A stretch of 64,000 bases of DNA from Chloroflexota bacterium (GTDB lineage: Bacteria; Chloroflexota; Chloroflexia; Thermomicrobiales; UBA6265), in contig JAFAEX010000305.1 of the NCBI GenBank assembly GCA_023423795.1, positions 1-64,000 of the forward strand, written 5' to 3'. The translations under genes were made by a program, and so were the position numbers. Within the stretch, counting starts at the first letter, position 1. Each line of letters opens with the position of its first letter. Below are positions 16,669 through 25,043 of the stretch, piece by piece. Below the pieces are notes generated by a model. That model did no database searches. It saw only the letters and a list, made by a program, of their open reading frames with translations, and was not told where the DNA came from.

Positions 16669-17826
16669 ATGATGGTGGCCCCAGCAGATTTCACCCGCGT
16701 TGCCTGCGCGATCTCCGCGCGCGCGGCCGAGGTGCTGCAAACCGAGATCCACGTCACCGACGACCGAGGCAACGTCGTCGCGGCCAGCGGCAGCCCCATG
16801 CCGGCCGATACCCTGCTGGCGCCCGCCGACGGCGCGATCCGCGTCCCGTTGCGGTTCGATTCCCGCGGCGGCGAAGTCCTCGTCGGCCCACGATCGCGGG
16901 CCGACGAACCGATCCCGCCGCGGCTGGCGCAGGCGCTGGTCGATCTGGTCATCAGTGAGGTGGCCATCGCCGACCGGCTTCCGAACCAGTCGGACCTCAA
17001 GAACCGCTTCATCTACGAACTGCTGCGCGGGGAATCGGCCGACCACGCCGCCGTGCTGCGGGACGCCCGGTTGCTCGGGATGGACCTGACGCCGCCGCGA
17101 GCGGTCATCCTGCTCGACGCGACGGACTTCATCGATCCCCGAAAGCCAGGCTCGGACCGGCGGGCGCAAGTCGTCGTCCGCTCGGTCGTCGGCTTTTTCC
17201 ACCTGCCCGATGATACGATCTGCGCCTGGAACGGCGAGGGCGAGGTCGCTGTCCTCAAGGCGAGCGACACCCGCAACCTTCACGTCTGGGTCGATCGCGA
17301 CGGCGACCGGGAACCGGCCGGCGCGTCGTGGGCCAACCTCGCCGCGCTCAAGCGCGCCGGTCGCGCCCTGCTGGCGCGGTTGCGGCAGGACACGGGGTCC
17401 GACCTCGCCATCGGGATCGGGCGCTACCATCCCGGCATCGACGGCCTCGCCCGCTCCTATTCGGACGCGCGGGCGGCCATCACCCTCGGCCGCCGTTACC
17501 GGGGCGACAACCACGTCCATTGCCTCGACGGGCTGGGCATCGCGGCGCTGGTCGGGCTCTCCGACGAGGCGACCAAGATCGACCTCGCGCGCCACCTGCT
17601 CGGCCCGCTCGACCACGAACCGGACCTGCTGCGGACGCTGGAGGCGTGGTTCGCGGAGGATTGCAGCCCCTCCGCGACCGCGCAGCGCCTCGGCATCCAC
17701 CGCAACACGCTCGGCTACCGCATGGACAAGGTCGTCACGTTGACCGGACTCGATCCGCGCCACTTCGACGACGCCGTCCAGGTCCGGCTCGCACTCGTCC
17801 TGCGCTCCCTCGCCAGCACGCCCTAA
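16669..17826 (+). CDS. CdaR/PucR-type transcriptional regulator
   Basis: A 385-residue regulator. Residues 1-130 form a sugar-diacid-recognition-like sensor (RVACAISARAAEVLQTEIHV). The middle is the GGDEF-related domain typical of CdaR, ending in the long helix around DLAIGIGRYHPGIDGLARSYSDA. The C terminus is the HTH_30 domain: LLRTLEAWFAEDCSPSATAQ then RLGIHRNTLGYRMDKV. Such proteins activate sugar-acid utilisation genes. TGGAGGG precedes the ATG. It is divergent from the FGGY kinase, the most likely target; the two glycosyltransferase genes start 53 bp downstream. Confidence 0.9.
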   Translation: MMVAPADFTRVACAISARAAEVLQTEIHVTDDRGNVVAASGSPMPADTLLAPADGAIRVPLRFDSRGGEVLVGPRSRADEPIPPRLAQALVDLVISEVAIADRLPNQSDLKNRFIYELLRGESADHAAVLRDARLLGMDLTPPRAVILLDATDFIDPRKPGSDRRAQVVVRSVVGFFHLPDDTICAWNGEGEVAVLKASDTRNLHVWVDRDGDREPAGASWANLAALKRAGRALLARLRQDTGSDLAIGIGRYHPGIDGLARSYSDARAAITLGRRYRGDNHVHCLDGLGIAALVGLSDEATKIDLARHLLGPLDHEPDLLRTLEAWFAEDCSPSATAQRLGIHRNTLGYRMDKVVTLTGLDPRHFDDAVQVRLALVLRSLASTP

Positions 17827-17879
17827 TCCCGCTCCCACCATCCCGGAACATCCGCCGCCATCCGGCCGGAGGTCGCCCC

Positions 17880-18770
17880 ATGCCGCTCGTCGATGTCCTG
17901 ATCCCCACCTGTGGCCGCAAGACCGGGCTCGCCGTCACGCTTTCGAGCCTCTACAACCAGACGTTCCGCGATTTCTCGGTCACGATCTCCGACCAGACGC
18001 CGGACGACGCTGCCTATCTCGACAGCATCGAGGTGGAAACCGCCATCCGCGCGCTGCGCCGCCGGGGCCACCGGGTCGCGCTCCACCGTCACCTGCCCCG
18101 GCGCGGTCTCGCCGAGCAGCGGAATTTCCTGCTGCGGCAGGCGAACGCGCCATATGTCCACTTCATCGACGACGACGTGCTGCTCGACGCCGAGGTGATG
18201 GAACGGATGCTCGATACGATCCGCTCCGAAAGGTGCGGCTTCGTCGGGTGCGCCGCGACCGGCCTGGAGTACCTCGACGACGTGCGACCCCACCAACAGG
18301 ACATCGAATTCTGGCACGGGCCGGTGACGCCGGAACGGTTCGGCCCGGACGAGATTCCGTGGGACCGGCACAAGGTCAACAACGCCGCCAACCCGCTCCA
18401 CCTCGAAGAGCGCTACTGCCGGAACGGGCAAACCGTCCGCTACAAGGTCGCCTGGATCGGCGGGGCGAACGTCCTGTTCGACCGGGAGAAACTGCTCGCG
18501 GTCGGCGGCTTCTCGTTCTGGAACCGGCTGCCGGCGGAGCACGCCGGCGAAGAAGTTGTGGTGCAGTTCCTGCTGCTGAATCGCTACGGCGGCTGCGGCA
18601 TCCTGCCGAGCGGCACCTACCACCTCGGGCTGCCGACGACGGTCACGGACCGCCGCCGCAACGCGACCGAACTCTTCGGCGACCTACTGGCCGAACTGGA
18701 TGCCCGCGACGCCGCAGCCGCGGGCATAATCGCCGCCGACGTTTCGTTCGGAGCCGGCATGCATGGTTGA
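17880..18770 (+). CDS. Family 2 glycosyltransferase
   Basis: A 296-residue GT-A enzyme: VDVLIPTCGRKTGLAVTLSSL at the N terminus, the nucleotide-sugar metal motif HFIDDDVLLDAE (about residue 97), and an acceptor region WIGGANVLFDREKL followed by EHAGEEVVVQFLL. There is no signal peptide or membrane helix. A CGGAGG-type site precedes the ATG at 17880. The end overlaps the next glycosyltransferase gene by 8 bp, so the pair is co-translated and probably builds the same glycan. Confidence 0.88.
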   Translation: MPLVDVLIPTCGRKTGLAVTLSSLYNQTFRDFSVTISDQTPDDAAYLDSIEVETAIRALRRRGHRVALHRHLPRRGLAEQRNFLLRQANAPYVHFIDDDVLLDAEVMERMLDTIRSERCGFVGCAATGLEYLDDVRPHQQDIEFWHGPVTPERFGPDEIPWDRHKVNNAANPLHLEERYCRNGQTVRYKVAWIGGANVLFDREKLLAVGGFSFWNRLPAEHAGEEVVVQFLLLNRYGGCGILPSGTYHLGLPTTVTDRRRNATELFGDLLAELDARDAAAAGIIAADVSFGAGMHG

Positions 18771-20643
18771 TCCGCTCGACGCCACCCCCGCCCCGCTGGT
18801 CACGGTCGTGATGCCGACCTTCCGCCAGCAGGCGTTCATCGCCCGCGCCATCGACAGCCTATTCGCCCAGACCGAACAGCGGTGGGAACTCGTCGTCATC
18901 GACGACGGCTCGCCGGACACGACGGCCGAGGCGGTCGCGCCGTTCGTCGCCGATCCCCGCGTGCGCTACCTCCGGTTCTCGCGGAACCGCGGGCTCGGGC
19001 GGGCGCTCAACGTCGGGTTGCAAGCCGCGCGGGCGCCGTTCGTCGCCTACCTGCCGTCGGACGACGTCTGGTATCCGGACCACCTGTCGTCCTTGCTGGA
19101 CGCCCTGCGGGACGACCCGGCGGCGGTGATGGCGGTCGCGGGCGTCCGATACCACTACAACCGCATCGCCGAGCGTCGCATCCCGAACGAGCCGATCCAA
19201 CTCGTGCAGGCTATGCACCGGGTGACGCCCGACCGCTGGCTGGAACGCCGCCACCTGACCACCGACGACCTCGGCCGGATGCTCTGGAACGCCCTCGAAC
19301 GGCGGGGCGGCACCGCCTGGACCGGCCGCGTCACCTGCGAATGGGTGGACCACCCCAACCAGCGGCACAAACTACTGCGGGAGCCTATCGGCGGCATCAA
19401 CCCGTACCGGCAATACGTGGGCACATCCGAGCCACTGCGGTTCCACACGACCGCGGGGAACCTCATCGACGAACCGCGCCGGTACGCCCGGTTCCGGCAG
19501 AGACCGGACACGCCGCCGGCCGTGGACGGGCTGAAGATCCTGCTTGTCGGCGAACTGGCCTACAACGCCGACCGCGTCCTCGCGCTGGAGGAGCGCGGCC
19601 ACCGCCTCTACGGCCTCTGGATGGAGCAGCCGTACTGGTACAACACGATCGGCCCGCTCCCCTTCGGCCACGTGACCGACATCCCGCGCGAGACCTGGCG
19701 CGAGGAGGTCCGCCGCATCCGGCCGGACGTCATCTACGCGCTGCTGAACTGGCAGGCCGTCCCCTTCGCCCGCTCGGTGCAGGACGCCAACCCGGGCATC
19801 CCGTTCGTCTGGCACGTCAAGGAAGGGCCATTCATCTGCATCGAAAAGGGGACGTGGGACGACCTCGTCGCCCTCCATCGCGGCGCGGACGGGCAGATCT
19901 TCTGCTCCGACGAGATGCGCGACTGGTACGCCACCGCCATCCCCGGCGTGCTCGATCGCGGCCCGGTGATGGTGATGGACGGCGACTTGCCCCGCCGCGA
20001 CTGGTTCGACGCGCCCCGCTCGCAGCTGTCGTCGGCGACGGACGGCGCGATCCACACCGTGGTTCCGGGCCGCCCGATCGGGCTGCATCCGGAAACGGTC
20101 GCGGAGCTGGCGGCGGAGAACGTCCACCTCCATTTCTACGGCGACTTCACGCAAGGGCAATGGGCTGCCTGGGTGGAGCGCACGCGGTCGCTCGCGCCGG
20201 GGCACCTGCACCTGCATCCGAACGCGGATCAGGAGCGCTGGGTCGAGGAATTCTCCCGCTACGACGCCGGCTGGCTGCACGGTTTCGTCAGCCGCAACGG
20301 CGGCGACATCCGGCGGGCGGACTGGGACGACCTCAACATCCCGGCGCGGATGGCGACCCTCGCCGTCGCCGGCCTCCCGATGATCCAGCGCGACAACACC
20401 GGGGCGCGCGTGGCCATCCAAACGGTAGCGCGGGACCGCGACCTCGGCCTGTTCTACAACGACATCCCCGACCTCGCCGTCCAGTTGCGCGACGGCTCCC
20501 GGATAGCCACCATCCGCGACAGCGTCTGGCGGCAGCGGGACGAATTCACCTTCGACGCCCACGCCGACCGGCTCGTTGCCTACTTCCGGGAGGTCATTGC
20601 CGCCGCCGGGAACCGCTCGACGCCGCCGATTGCCGCGGACTAA
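18763..20643 (+). CDS. Two-domain glycosyltransferase: GT2 fused to a GT-B-like domain
   Basis: A 626-residue fusion. Residues 1-230 are a GT2 domain (VTVVMPTFRQQAFIARAIDSL, VVIDDGSPDTT, and YLPSDDVWYPDHL as the metal site). After a linker (VDGLKILLVGELAYNADRVLALEERGH begins around residue 248), residues about 250-610 resemble a GT-B glycosyltransferase or glycan-recognition domain (LHFYGDFTQGQWAAW, LHLHPNADQERWVEEFSRYDAGW). The second domain's activity is an inference. It overlaps the preceding GT2 gene by 8 bp and converges on the aldolase gene. Two catalytic modules in one chain would allow two linked sugar additions. Confidence 0.8.
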   Translation: MVDPLDATPAPLVTVVMPTFRQQAFIARAIDSLFAQTEQRWELVVIDDGSPDTTAEAVAPFVADPRVRYLRFSRNRGLGRALNVGLQAARAPFVAYLPSDDVWYPDHLSSLLDALRDDPAAVMAVAGVRYHYNRIAERRIPNEPIQLVQAMHRVTPDRWLERRHLTTDDLGRMLWNALERRGGTAWTGRVTCEWVDHPNQRHKLLREPIGGINPYRQYVGTSEPLRFHTTAGNLIDEPRRYARFRQRPDTPPAVDGLKILLVGELAYNADRVLALEERGHRLYGLWMEQPYWYNTIGPLPFGHVTDIPRETWREEVRRIRPDVIYALLNWQAVPFARSVQDANPGIPFVWHVKEGPFICIEKGTWDDLVALHRGADGQIFCSDEMRDWYATAIPGVLDRGPVMVMDGDLPRRDWFDAPRSQLSSATDGAIHTVVPGRPIGLHPETVAELAAENVHLHFYGDFTQGQWAAWVERTRSLAPGHLHLHPNADQERWVEEFSRYDAGWLHGFVSRNGGDIRRADWDDLNIPARMATLAVAGLPMIQRDNTGARVAIQTVARDRDLGLFYNDIPDLAVQLRDGSRIATIRDSVWRQRDEFTFDAHADRLVAYFREVIAAAGNRSTPPIAAD

Positions 20644-20644
20644 C

Positions 20645-20733
20645 GCGCCGAGTTTCGAGTGGCGAGTGGCGAGTGTGGTCCGTTCGCAGCACCCAGCACC
20701 CAGCACCCACTCGGCACTCGCCACTCGGCGGCG
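20645..20733. repeat. Family F palindromic repeat
   Basis: Short units GAGTGGC and CACCCAG are repeated: GAGTGGCGAGTGGCGAGTG on the left faces CACTCGGCACTCGCCACTCGG on the right, with CAGCACCCAGCACCCAGCACC in the loop. It fills the whole gap between the convergent glycosyltransferase and aldolase genes. A related copy lies at 32228-32322. Confidence 0.75.
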
Positions 20734-20735
20734 CG

Positions 20736-21401
20736 TCAGGACGCCTTCGGCTGGCCGTAGTTAGCGAGGAAGTGCGCTCGCATCTCCGGGATCAGTTCGT
20801 CTGGCACGAGGTCCGGTTCCCGGCCGCCCATCGCCGCCAGCGCGTTAACGTAGACCTTGGCGGCTTCCTCGACGATCTCGGCGACGCCGAGCGTCTGGTC
20901 GAAGGAATCGCCGAAGCAGATCAACCCGTGGTTCTTGATGATGACCGCCCGCGTCTCCGGCCCGACCACCTCGACCACGCTGGCGCCGAAGTCGTCGGTG
21001 CCGGTCAGGCCGTAGCGCGTCACCGGCACATCGCCGACCGCGAGGCAAACCTCGGTCAGGATGTTGGGCAACGTCGGCCGGATGCAGGAGACCACCGTCG
21101 AATAGTGCGAATGGGTGTGGACGACGGTGCGAACATCGGGCCGCGCCCGCATCACCATCGTGTGCAGCGGGGTTTCCGAACTCGGCTTGCGCTTGCCGTC
21201 GATCACCTCGCCCCGGTCGTTAACGATCACCACGTCGGCCGGCGTCACCGTCGGGTAGGGCATCCCGCTCGGGGAGATGGCGATCAGGCCGCTCTCCTCG
21301 TCGCGGATCGACATGTTCCCGGCGGTGCCGTGGACGACGCCGCGCTCCAGCGCGGCCAACCCGACCTCGACCACCTGCCGCCGCAGATCCTCCAGCAGCA
21401 T
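20736..21401 (-). CDS. Class II aldolase/adducin family sugar-phosphate aldolase
   Basis: A 221-residue zinc-dependent aldolase or epimerase of the fuculose-phosphate aldolase/AraD family. Seen: HGTAGNMSIRD, the phosphate-binding SPSGMPY, SSETPLHTMVM (catalytic Glu), the zinc ligands in VVHTHSHYSTVV and the third His in IIKNHGLI. It should split or isomerise a phosphorylated deoxy sugar, tetrose or pentulose; the substrate is unknown. The FGGY kinase at 14.8 kb could supply phosphorylated sugars, but the genes are not adjacent. The ATG at 21401 has AGGGAAACGG upstream. Its end abuts a family F repeat. Confidence 0.9.
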   Translation of the reverse strand: MLLEDLRRQVVEVGLAALERGVVHGTAGNMSIRDEESGLIAISPSGMPYPTVTPADVVIVNDRGEVIDGKRKPSSETPLHTMVMRARPDVRTVVHTHSHYSTVVSCIRPTLPNILTEVCLAVGDVPVTRYGLTGTDDFGASVVEVVGPETRAVIIKNHGLICFGDSFDQTLGVAEIVEEAAKVYVNALAAMGGREPDLVPDELIPEMRAHFLANYGQPKAS

Positions 21402-21435
21402 CCGTTTCCCTCCGCTTCGCTTCGCGGTCGAGCGG

Positions 21436-21486
21436 GCGAGGAGTCGAGAAGAAGATCCGTCGTCGTTCTCCTCCTCGACTCCTCGC
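21436..21486. repeat. Inverted repeat (family G) between CoA-transferase and aldolase genes
   Basis: GCGAGGAGTCGAGAAGAA on the left faces TTCTCCTCCTCGACTCCTCGC, its near complement, across about 14 nt. It sits in the 98-bp gap between two minus-strand genes. It could act as a terminator-like hairpin for the CoA-transferase transcript; no T-tract is seen. Confidence 0.55.
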
Positions 21487-21499
21487 CTTCTCGACTCCG

Positions 21500-22222
21500 C
21501 TAGAACTCACTCGCGACGATGCGTCCGGGGTCGATCTCCCGCAGCGCCGACAATTCGTCCGGCGTCGGCGGCGGGGTGACCGGCGTTCCCGGCCCGACCT
21601 CCACCGCGAATCCGGTCGCCGCCCGCACCTCGTCCGGGGAAACCCCGGAGTGGATCGACTCGACGATCAGCCGGTCATCGACCCGCCGAAACACGCACAG
21701 CGGCGTCACCACCCGGTCCACGTTGCCGGACGCGGTGACAAAATCGAGCCGGTCCACGAAGACCCGCGGATCGTGCCGTGTGCGCCACAGGATCGCCCGC
21801 CGCGCCGTCGGCAGCAAGAGTGCGCTGCCGGCGCCGCCGGGCAGGCGCACCTTCGGCCGGTCGAACGGGCCGATGGCGCTCATGTTGATCCGCCCCGCGC
21901 CGTCGATCTGGACCCCGCTGAGGAAGGCGACATCCAGCCGACCACGCGCGCTGAGGTCGAACAGTTCGGCGAGCGTCACCATCGCCCGCGCCCCGCACAG
22001 CAGGACGGGATCGACCGTCGAGGCGGGCAGCGTGTCGGGCTCGGCGTCCACCCCGCCGGCGATCGAGAGGTAGACGAGGTCCGGGGCGTGGGTGCGCTTC
22101 GCCAGCAATGTCGCCACCATCGGCAGCGGCGAGGCCACGCCGTGGAACACCGTTTCCCCGTCGCGCAGGAGCCGGGAGATGGCGACCGCCATCTGCTCCG
22201 GTGCGACCGTCGGTTCGCTCAC
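21500..22222 (-). CDS. CoA-transferase family I, beta subunit
   Basis: A 240-residue subunit of the glutaconate/3-oxoacid CoA-transferase superfamily (GctB/IpdB type). Seen: DGETVFHGVASPLPMVATLLAKRTHAPDLVYL near the N terminus, then FLSGVQIDGAGRINMSAIG and VTPLCVFRR. The classical SENG-type catalytic glutamate motif is not evident; the equivalent loop reads SIAGGVDAEPD. It may therefore belong to the IpdAB-like branch, which hydrolyses rings rather than transferring CoA. GTG 22222 with GGGGGAGG upstream is the preferred start; ATG 22192 is an alternative. It lies 34 bp after the alpha subunit gene, clearly an operon. Confidence 0.82.
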   Translation of the reverse strand: MSEPTVAPEQMAVAISRLLRDGETVFHGVASPLPMVATLLAKRTHAPDLVYLSIAGGVDAEPDTLPASTVDPVLLCGARAMVTLAELFDLSARGRLDVAFLSGVQIDGAGRINMSAIGPFDRPKVRLPGGAGSALLLPTARRAILWRTRHDPRVFVDRLDFVTASGNVDRVVTPLCVFRRVDDRLIVESIHSGVSPDEVRAATGFAVEVGPGTPVTPPPTPDELSALREIDPGRIVASEF

Positions 22223-22256
22223 GTCGCCTCCCCCGGCCACGCCGGCGGCTCCACCC

Positions 22257-23075
22257 CTACGCCGGCGATCCGGCCTCGACCGACGCTCCGGCGATCCGCT
22301 CCTCGATGAAGGCCCGCGCGCCGTCGGCGGTCTTCGCGGCGGCGGTCCATGCCGCCAGCCAGTCGGCATCGTAGCCGTACTCGCCAGCGCAACCGCAGGG
22401 GTGCGCGCCGTTCGGAACCTCAACGACGGCGTCCACATACAGCCCGGGGATCGTCACCAGGTCGGCGTCGATCCGGTCCACGATCCGCTCGGCGGTAACG
22501 AGCACGCGCCGCGCTGCCTGCGCCATCAGCGGGTCCTCGAACCGGGTGCCGACGATGCGGGCGTTGCCCTCGGCGTCGGCCTCCTGCGCGTGGACGATCG
22601 CCACGTCCGGCGCGATGGCCGGGATGGCGACCACCTCGCCGCGGCCGTACGGATCGGCCACCGTGCGGAACCCGCGTGCGGCCGGCAGGTCCGACCCGGT
22701 CATGCCCGCCATCGGCATGAAGGGCACGCCCTGAATCGCCGCCCGCAACCCGGCGATCACCGAAGCGCACACGTGCTCCCGCGCCTCGACCGCGCCGGTT
22801 TCGACCGCGCGCCGGTAGGCCGGGGCCATGCCGAACGGGGTCTCGTAGCCCACGAACCCAGCGGCGACCGCCGCCGCGCTGCCGGCCGCGCACAGGAGAT
22901 CGACGTCGTACGCGCCCGCCGTCTTGACGACGATCAGCCCGCGCTTGCCTTGCCGCACGATCTCGTGGACGGCGGCGCACGGCGCGCGGTGCAGCGTGTT
23001 GCCGCCGAGGGCGACGACCGCGCCGTCCGGGATCGAGGCGACCGCCTCGGGCAGGGTCGTTCGCTTGTCGCGCAT
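22257..23075 (-). CDS. CoA-transferase family I, alpha subunit
   Basis: A 272-residue partner of the downstream beta subunit (GctA/IpdA type). Features: SIPDGAVVALGGNTLHRAPCAAVHE, GLIVVKTAGAYDVDLLCAAGS, MTGSDLPAARGF and VDAVVEVPNGAHPCGCAGEYGYD, the last typical of the acyl-CoA-binding C-terminal part. The acid substrate cannot be deduced. AGGAGG lies upstream of ATG 23075, so the in-frame ATG 18 codons earlier is unlikely. Upstream is a family A hairpin and then the J-domain gene, also on the minus strand. Confidence 0.82.
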   Translation of the reverse strand: MRDKRTTLPEAVASIPDGAVVALGGNTLHRAPCAAVHEIVRQGKRGLIVVKTAGAYDVDLLCAAGSAAAVAAGFVGYETPFGMAPAYRRAVETGAVEAREHVCASVIAGLRAAIQGVPFMPMAGMTGSDLPAARGFRTVADPYGRGEVVAIPAIAPDVAIVHAQEADAEGNARIVGTRFEDPLMAQAARRVLVTAERIVDRIDADLVTIPGLYVDAVVEVPNGAHPCGCAGEYGYDADWLAAWTAAAKTADGARAFIEERIAGASVEAGSPA

Positions 23076-23200
23076 CGTCGCTCCTCCTGCGACACGAGGG
23101 TCCGTTACCGGAAGCGGCGTTTCCTGCATCAGCCTACCCGGTTCGGCCCGAGTCCCGCGCAGTACATCGTCCCGTGGCAGGTTGCAGGACCGCCACTTCC

Positions 23201-23282
23201 GTCATCCCGGGCCTGTCGAGGGATCTCTTCGTGTCCTCGACGTTGGATAAGGACGAGATCCCTCGACAGGCCCGGGATGACG
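23201..23282. repeat. Family A palindromic repeat
   Basis: Arms GTCATCCCGGGCCTGTCGAG(GGATCTC) and their complement enclose about 25 nt. Other copies: 24958-25016, 27031-27111, 33259-33337, 38300-38378, 49740-49830, with split halves at 55669-55700 and 56588-56618. Confidence 0.9.
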
Positions 23283-23317
23283 ACGGTGGCGGTCCTGACA
23301 TGATTGCGACCTACGCC

Positions 23318-24019
23318 CTAGCCGACCAGCGACGACAGGATGCCCCACGCCAGGGCGATGACGACGAAGACGAGTGCGACGACCGTGAAGGCGGCCAGCA
23401 ACGAAAGGAACGCGGAACGGTCGGCCTGCACCCGCTCCCGCCGCTCGGCCGGGGTGGGTTCCCGGCGCGGCGCGTCGGCCGCCCCCCCGCCGGACTGTCC
23501 AGCCGGGTAGAATCCGCCGACGTACCGGCTCATGATCTGGTCCTGCACCAGGCGGGCTCGGATCGTCCGGTCGTACGCCTGGCGGCGGACCGGGTTCTTC
23601 AGCGTGGCGTAGGCGTCGTTGATCGCCCGGGCGCGTTCTTCCGCCGCCGCCCGCCGGGCAGGGTCGTGGCGGTCCGGGTGGGCGCGCTTCATCGCCTCGC
23701 GGTAGGCGCGGGTAATCTCGGCTGCCGTGGCGGCGTAGGGCACGCCCAGCACCTGGTAGTGGTCCGGGGCGTCGGGGTCCGCCGTCGCGTGCGGGGGAAC
23801 CCCGCCGCTCCGGCCGCCGGCGCCGGAGGTGGCGGTCAACGGCGTCGTCCGATTCAGCGCCGGCCGTGTGCCGGCGGCATCCGCACGGGATTGGGCGGGC
23901 CGGTCGGCTGCGCCCGGGGGATTGTACGCGAGGACGCCCGCCGCACCGCCTGCCGGCAGCGGCGGGCCACGACGGGAACGACCGCGCACGGCCTGCGCGG
24001 CGAGGGCTACCGGCGCCAT
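23318..24019 (-). CDS. J-domain protein with C-terminal membrane anchor
   Basis: A DnaJ-type cochaperone domain (DHYQVLGVPYAATAAEI, the HPD tripeptide in MKRAHPDRHD, then AINDAYATLKNPVRRQAYD) is followed by a Pro/Glu-rich linker and one hydrophobic helix at the extreme C terminus (LSLLAAFTVVALVFVVIALAW), suggesting a tail-anchored membrane cochaperone for DnaK. As drawn it has 233 residues, and the first ~80 are low complexity. The ATG at 24019 shares the palindrome CATG with the divergent arginase-like gene's start. A TACAAT box inside the frame (23921-23926) hints that the true start is downstream, perhaps a TTG. J-domain certain, start uncertain. Confidence 0.82.
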   Translation of the reverse strand: MAPVALAAQAVRGRSRRGPPLPAGGAAGVLAYNPPGAADRPAQSRADAAGTRPALNRTTPLTATSGAGGRSGGVPPHATADPDAPDHYQVLGVPYAATAAEITRAYREAMKRAHPDRHDPARRAAAEERARAINDAYATLKNPVRRQAYDRTIRARLVQDQIMSRYVGGFYPAGQSGGGAADAPRREPTPAERRERVQADRSAFLSLLAAFTVVALVFVVIALAWGILSSLVG

Positions 24020-24917
24020 GCGACTCGAAGTGCTGACCGTCCCCTACCGCTACGACGAACGCGAGGAAGGCCTAGGCGCCGGTCCCGGCGCCATCCTGCG
24101 GGCCGGCCTGCGCGCGCGCCTCGCCTCGGCCGGGCTCGACTGCGGCGAAGCGCGCAGCGCCGAACTGGACGAGGCCGACCGCACCGACGAAGGGGTGGCC
24201 GTCAACATCGGCCGCCTCGGCGCGCGCACGGCGGCGCTGGTCGCCGAAGCGCGCCGTGCCGGTGGCGGCGCGCTGGTGCTGGCCGGCGACGACACCGCCG
24301 CCGTCGGCGTCGTCGCCGGGGTGCTGCAAGCCGAACCGGAGGCCACCATCGGGCTCGTCTGGCTGGACGCCCACGGCGATTTCAACACCCCGGAAACCTC
24401 CTACAGCGGCATCCTCGCCGGGATGCCGGTGGCGGTCATCGCCGGGCTGGCCGGGCCGCTCTGGCGCGAGGCCGCCGGGTTGCGCGCGCCGATCGCCACC
24501 GACCGCATCATGCTCGCCGGCATCCGGGAACTGGACGAACGCGAAGAAGAACTGATCCGGGCCACCGACGCCCGGCTGGTGCGCTCGGCCGACCTCGCGG
24601 ACAAGGCCGCCTTCGCCGCCTCGGTCGAGCGGCTGGCGCGCCGCTGCACGCACCTGTGCCTGCACGTGGACCTCGACGTGCTGGATCCGCGCTTCGTGCC
24701 GAGCGCGTCCACCCCCTCCGCCAACGGGCTCACGATCGAGCAGGCCGCATCGGCCATGGCGGCGGTGCTGGCGACCGGCAAGGTGGCCTCTGTGTGCGTT
24801 TCCAGCATCAACCCCGGCGCGGGAACGCGCGGCGAGCGCTCGGTCGCTTCGGCGGTGGAAATGCTGGTGCGGGCGCTGCCGGCGTGGGAATCTGCCCCGG
24901 CCGCGCCGCCGGCGTGA
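24018..24917 (+). CDS. Arginase/agmatinase (ureohydrolase) family protein with altered metal site
   Basis: A 299-residue protein of the Mn-dependent ureohydrolase fold. The second metal motif WLDAHGDFNTPETSYSG (DAHxD) and third motif HVDLDVLDPRFVPSAS (DxDxxDP) are intact. The first motif, normally GGDHS, reads AGDDTAAVGV, so the conserved metal-ligand His is replaced by Asp. Some bacterial subfamilies have Cys there; Asp is unusual. It may still bind one metal ion or use another guanidino substrate. The Gly-rich N terminus (EGLGAGPGAIL) is typical. It starts divergently from, and by one reading overlapping, the J-domain gene. Confidence 0.85.
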   Translation: MRLEVLTVPYRYDEREEGLGAGPGAILRAGLRARLASAGLDCGEARSAELDEADRTDEGVAVNIGRLGARTAALVAEARRAGGGALVLAGDDTAAVGVVAGVLQAEPEATIGLVWLDAHGDFNTPETSYSGILAGMPVAVIAGLAGPLWREAAGLRAPIATDRIMLAGIRELDEREEELIRATDARLVRSADLADKAAFAASVERLARRCTHLCLHVDLDVLDPRFVPSASTPSANGLTIEQAASAMAAVLATGKVASVCVSSINPGAGTRGERSVASAVEMLVRALPAWESAPAAPPA

Positions 24918-24957
24918 GGGCCACCTCGATGCGGCAAGCCGGCGGCACGATAGCGCG

Positions 24958-25016
24958 ATCCTGACCTCGACCGGTCATCCCTCGACAGGCTCGGGATGAC
25001 CGGTCGAGGTCAGGAT
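24958..25016. repeat. Family A half-arm inside a second perfect inverted repeat
   Basis: Perfect 23-bp arms, 24958-24980 and 24994-25016, beginning ATCCTGACCTCGACC, flank a 13-nt loop that is the core of a family A right arm (CTCGACAGGCTCG). It lies between the convergent arginase-like and HD-domain genes and might serve as a bidirectional terminator. Confidence 0.85.
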
Positions 25017-25043
25017 GCCAGGTTGTAGATCGAGGCGCGAAGA

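Noticed and set aside
18882..21503. 873-codon open frame on the plus strand
   Set aside because: It is out of frame with the glycosyltransferase and antisense to the aldolase gene, and its composition is Arg/Pro/Gly-rich without motifs.
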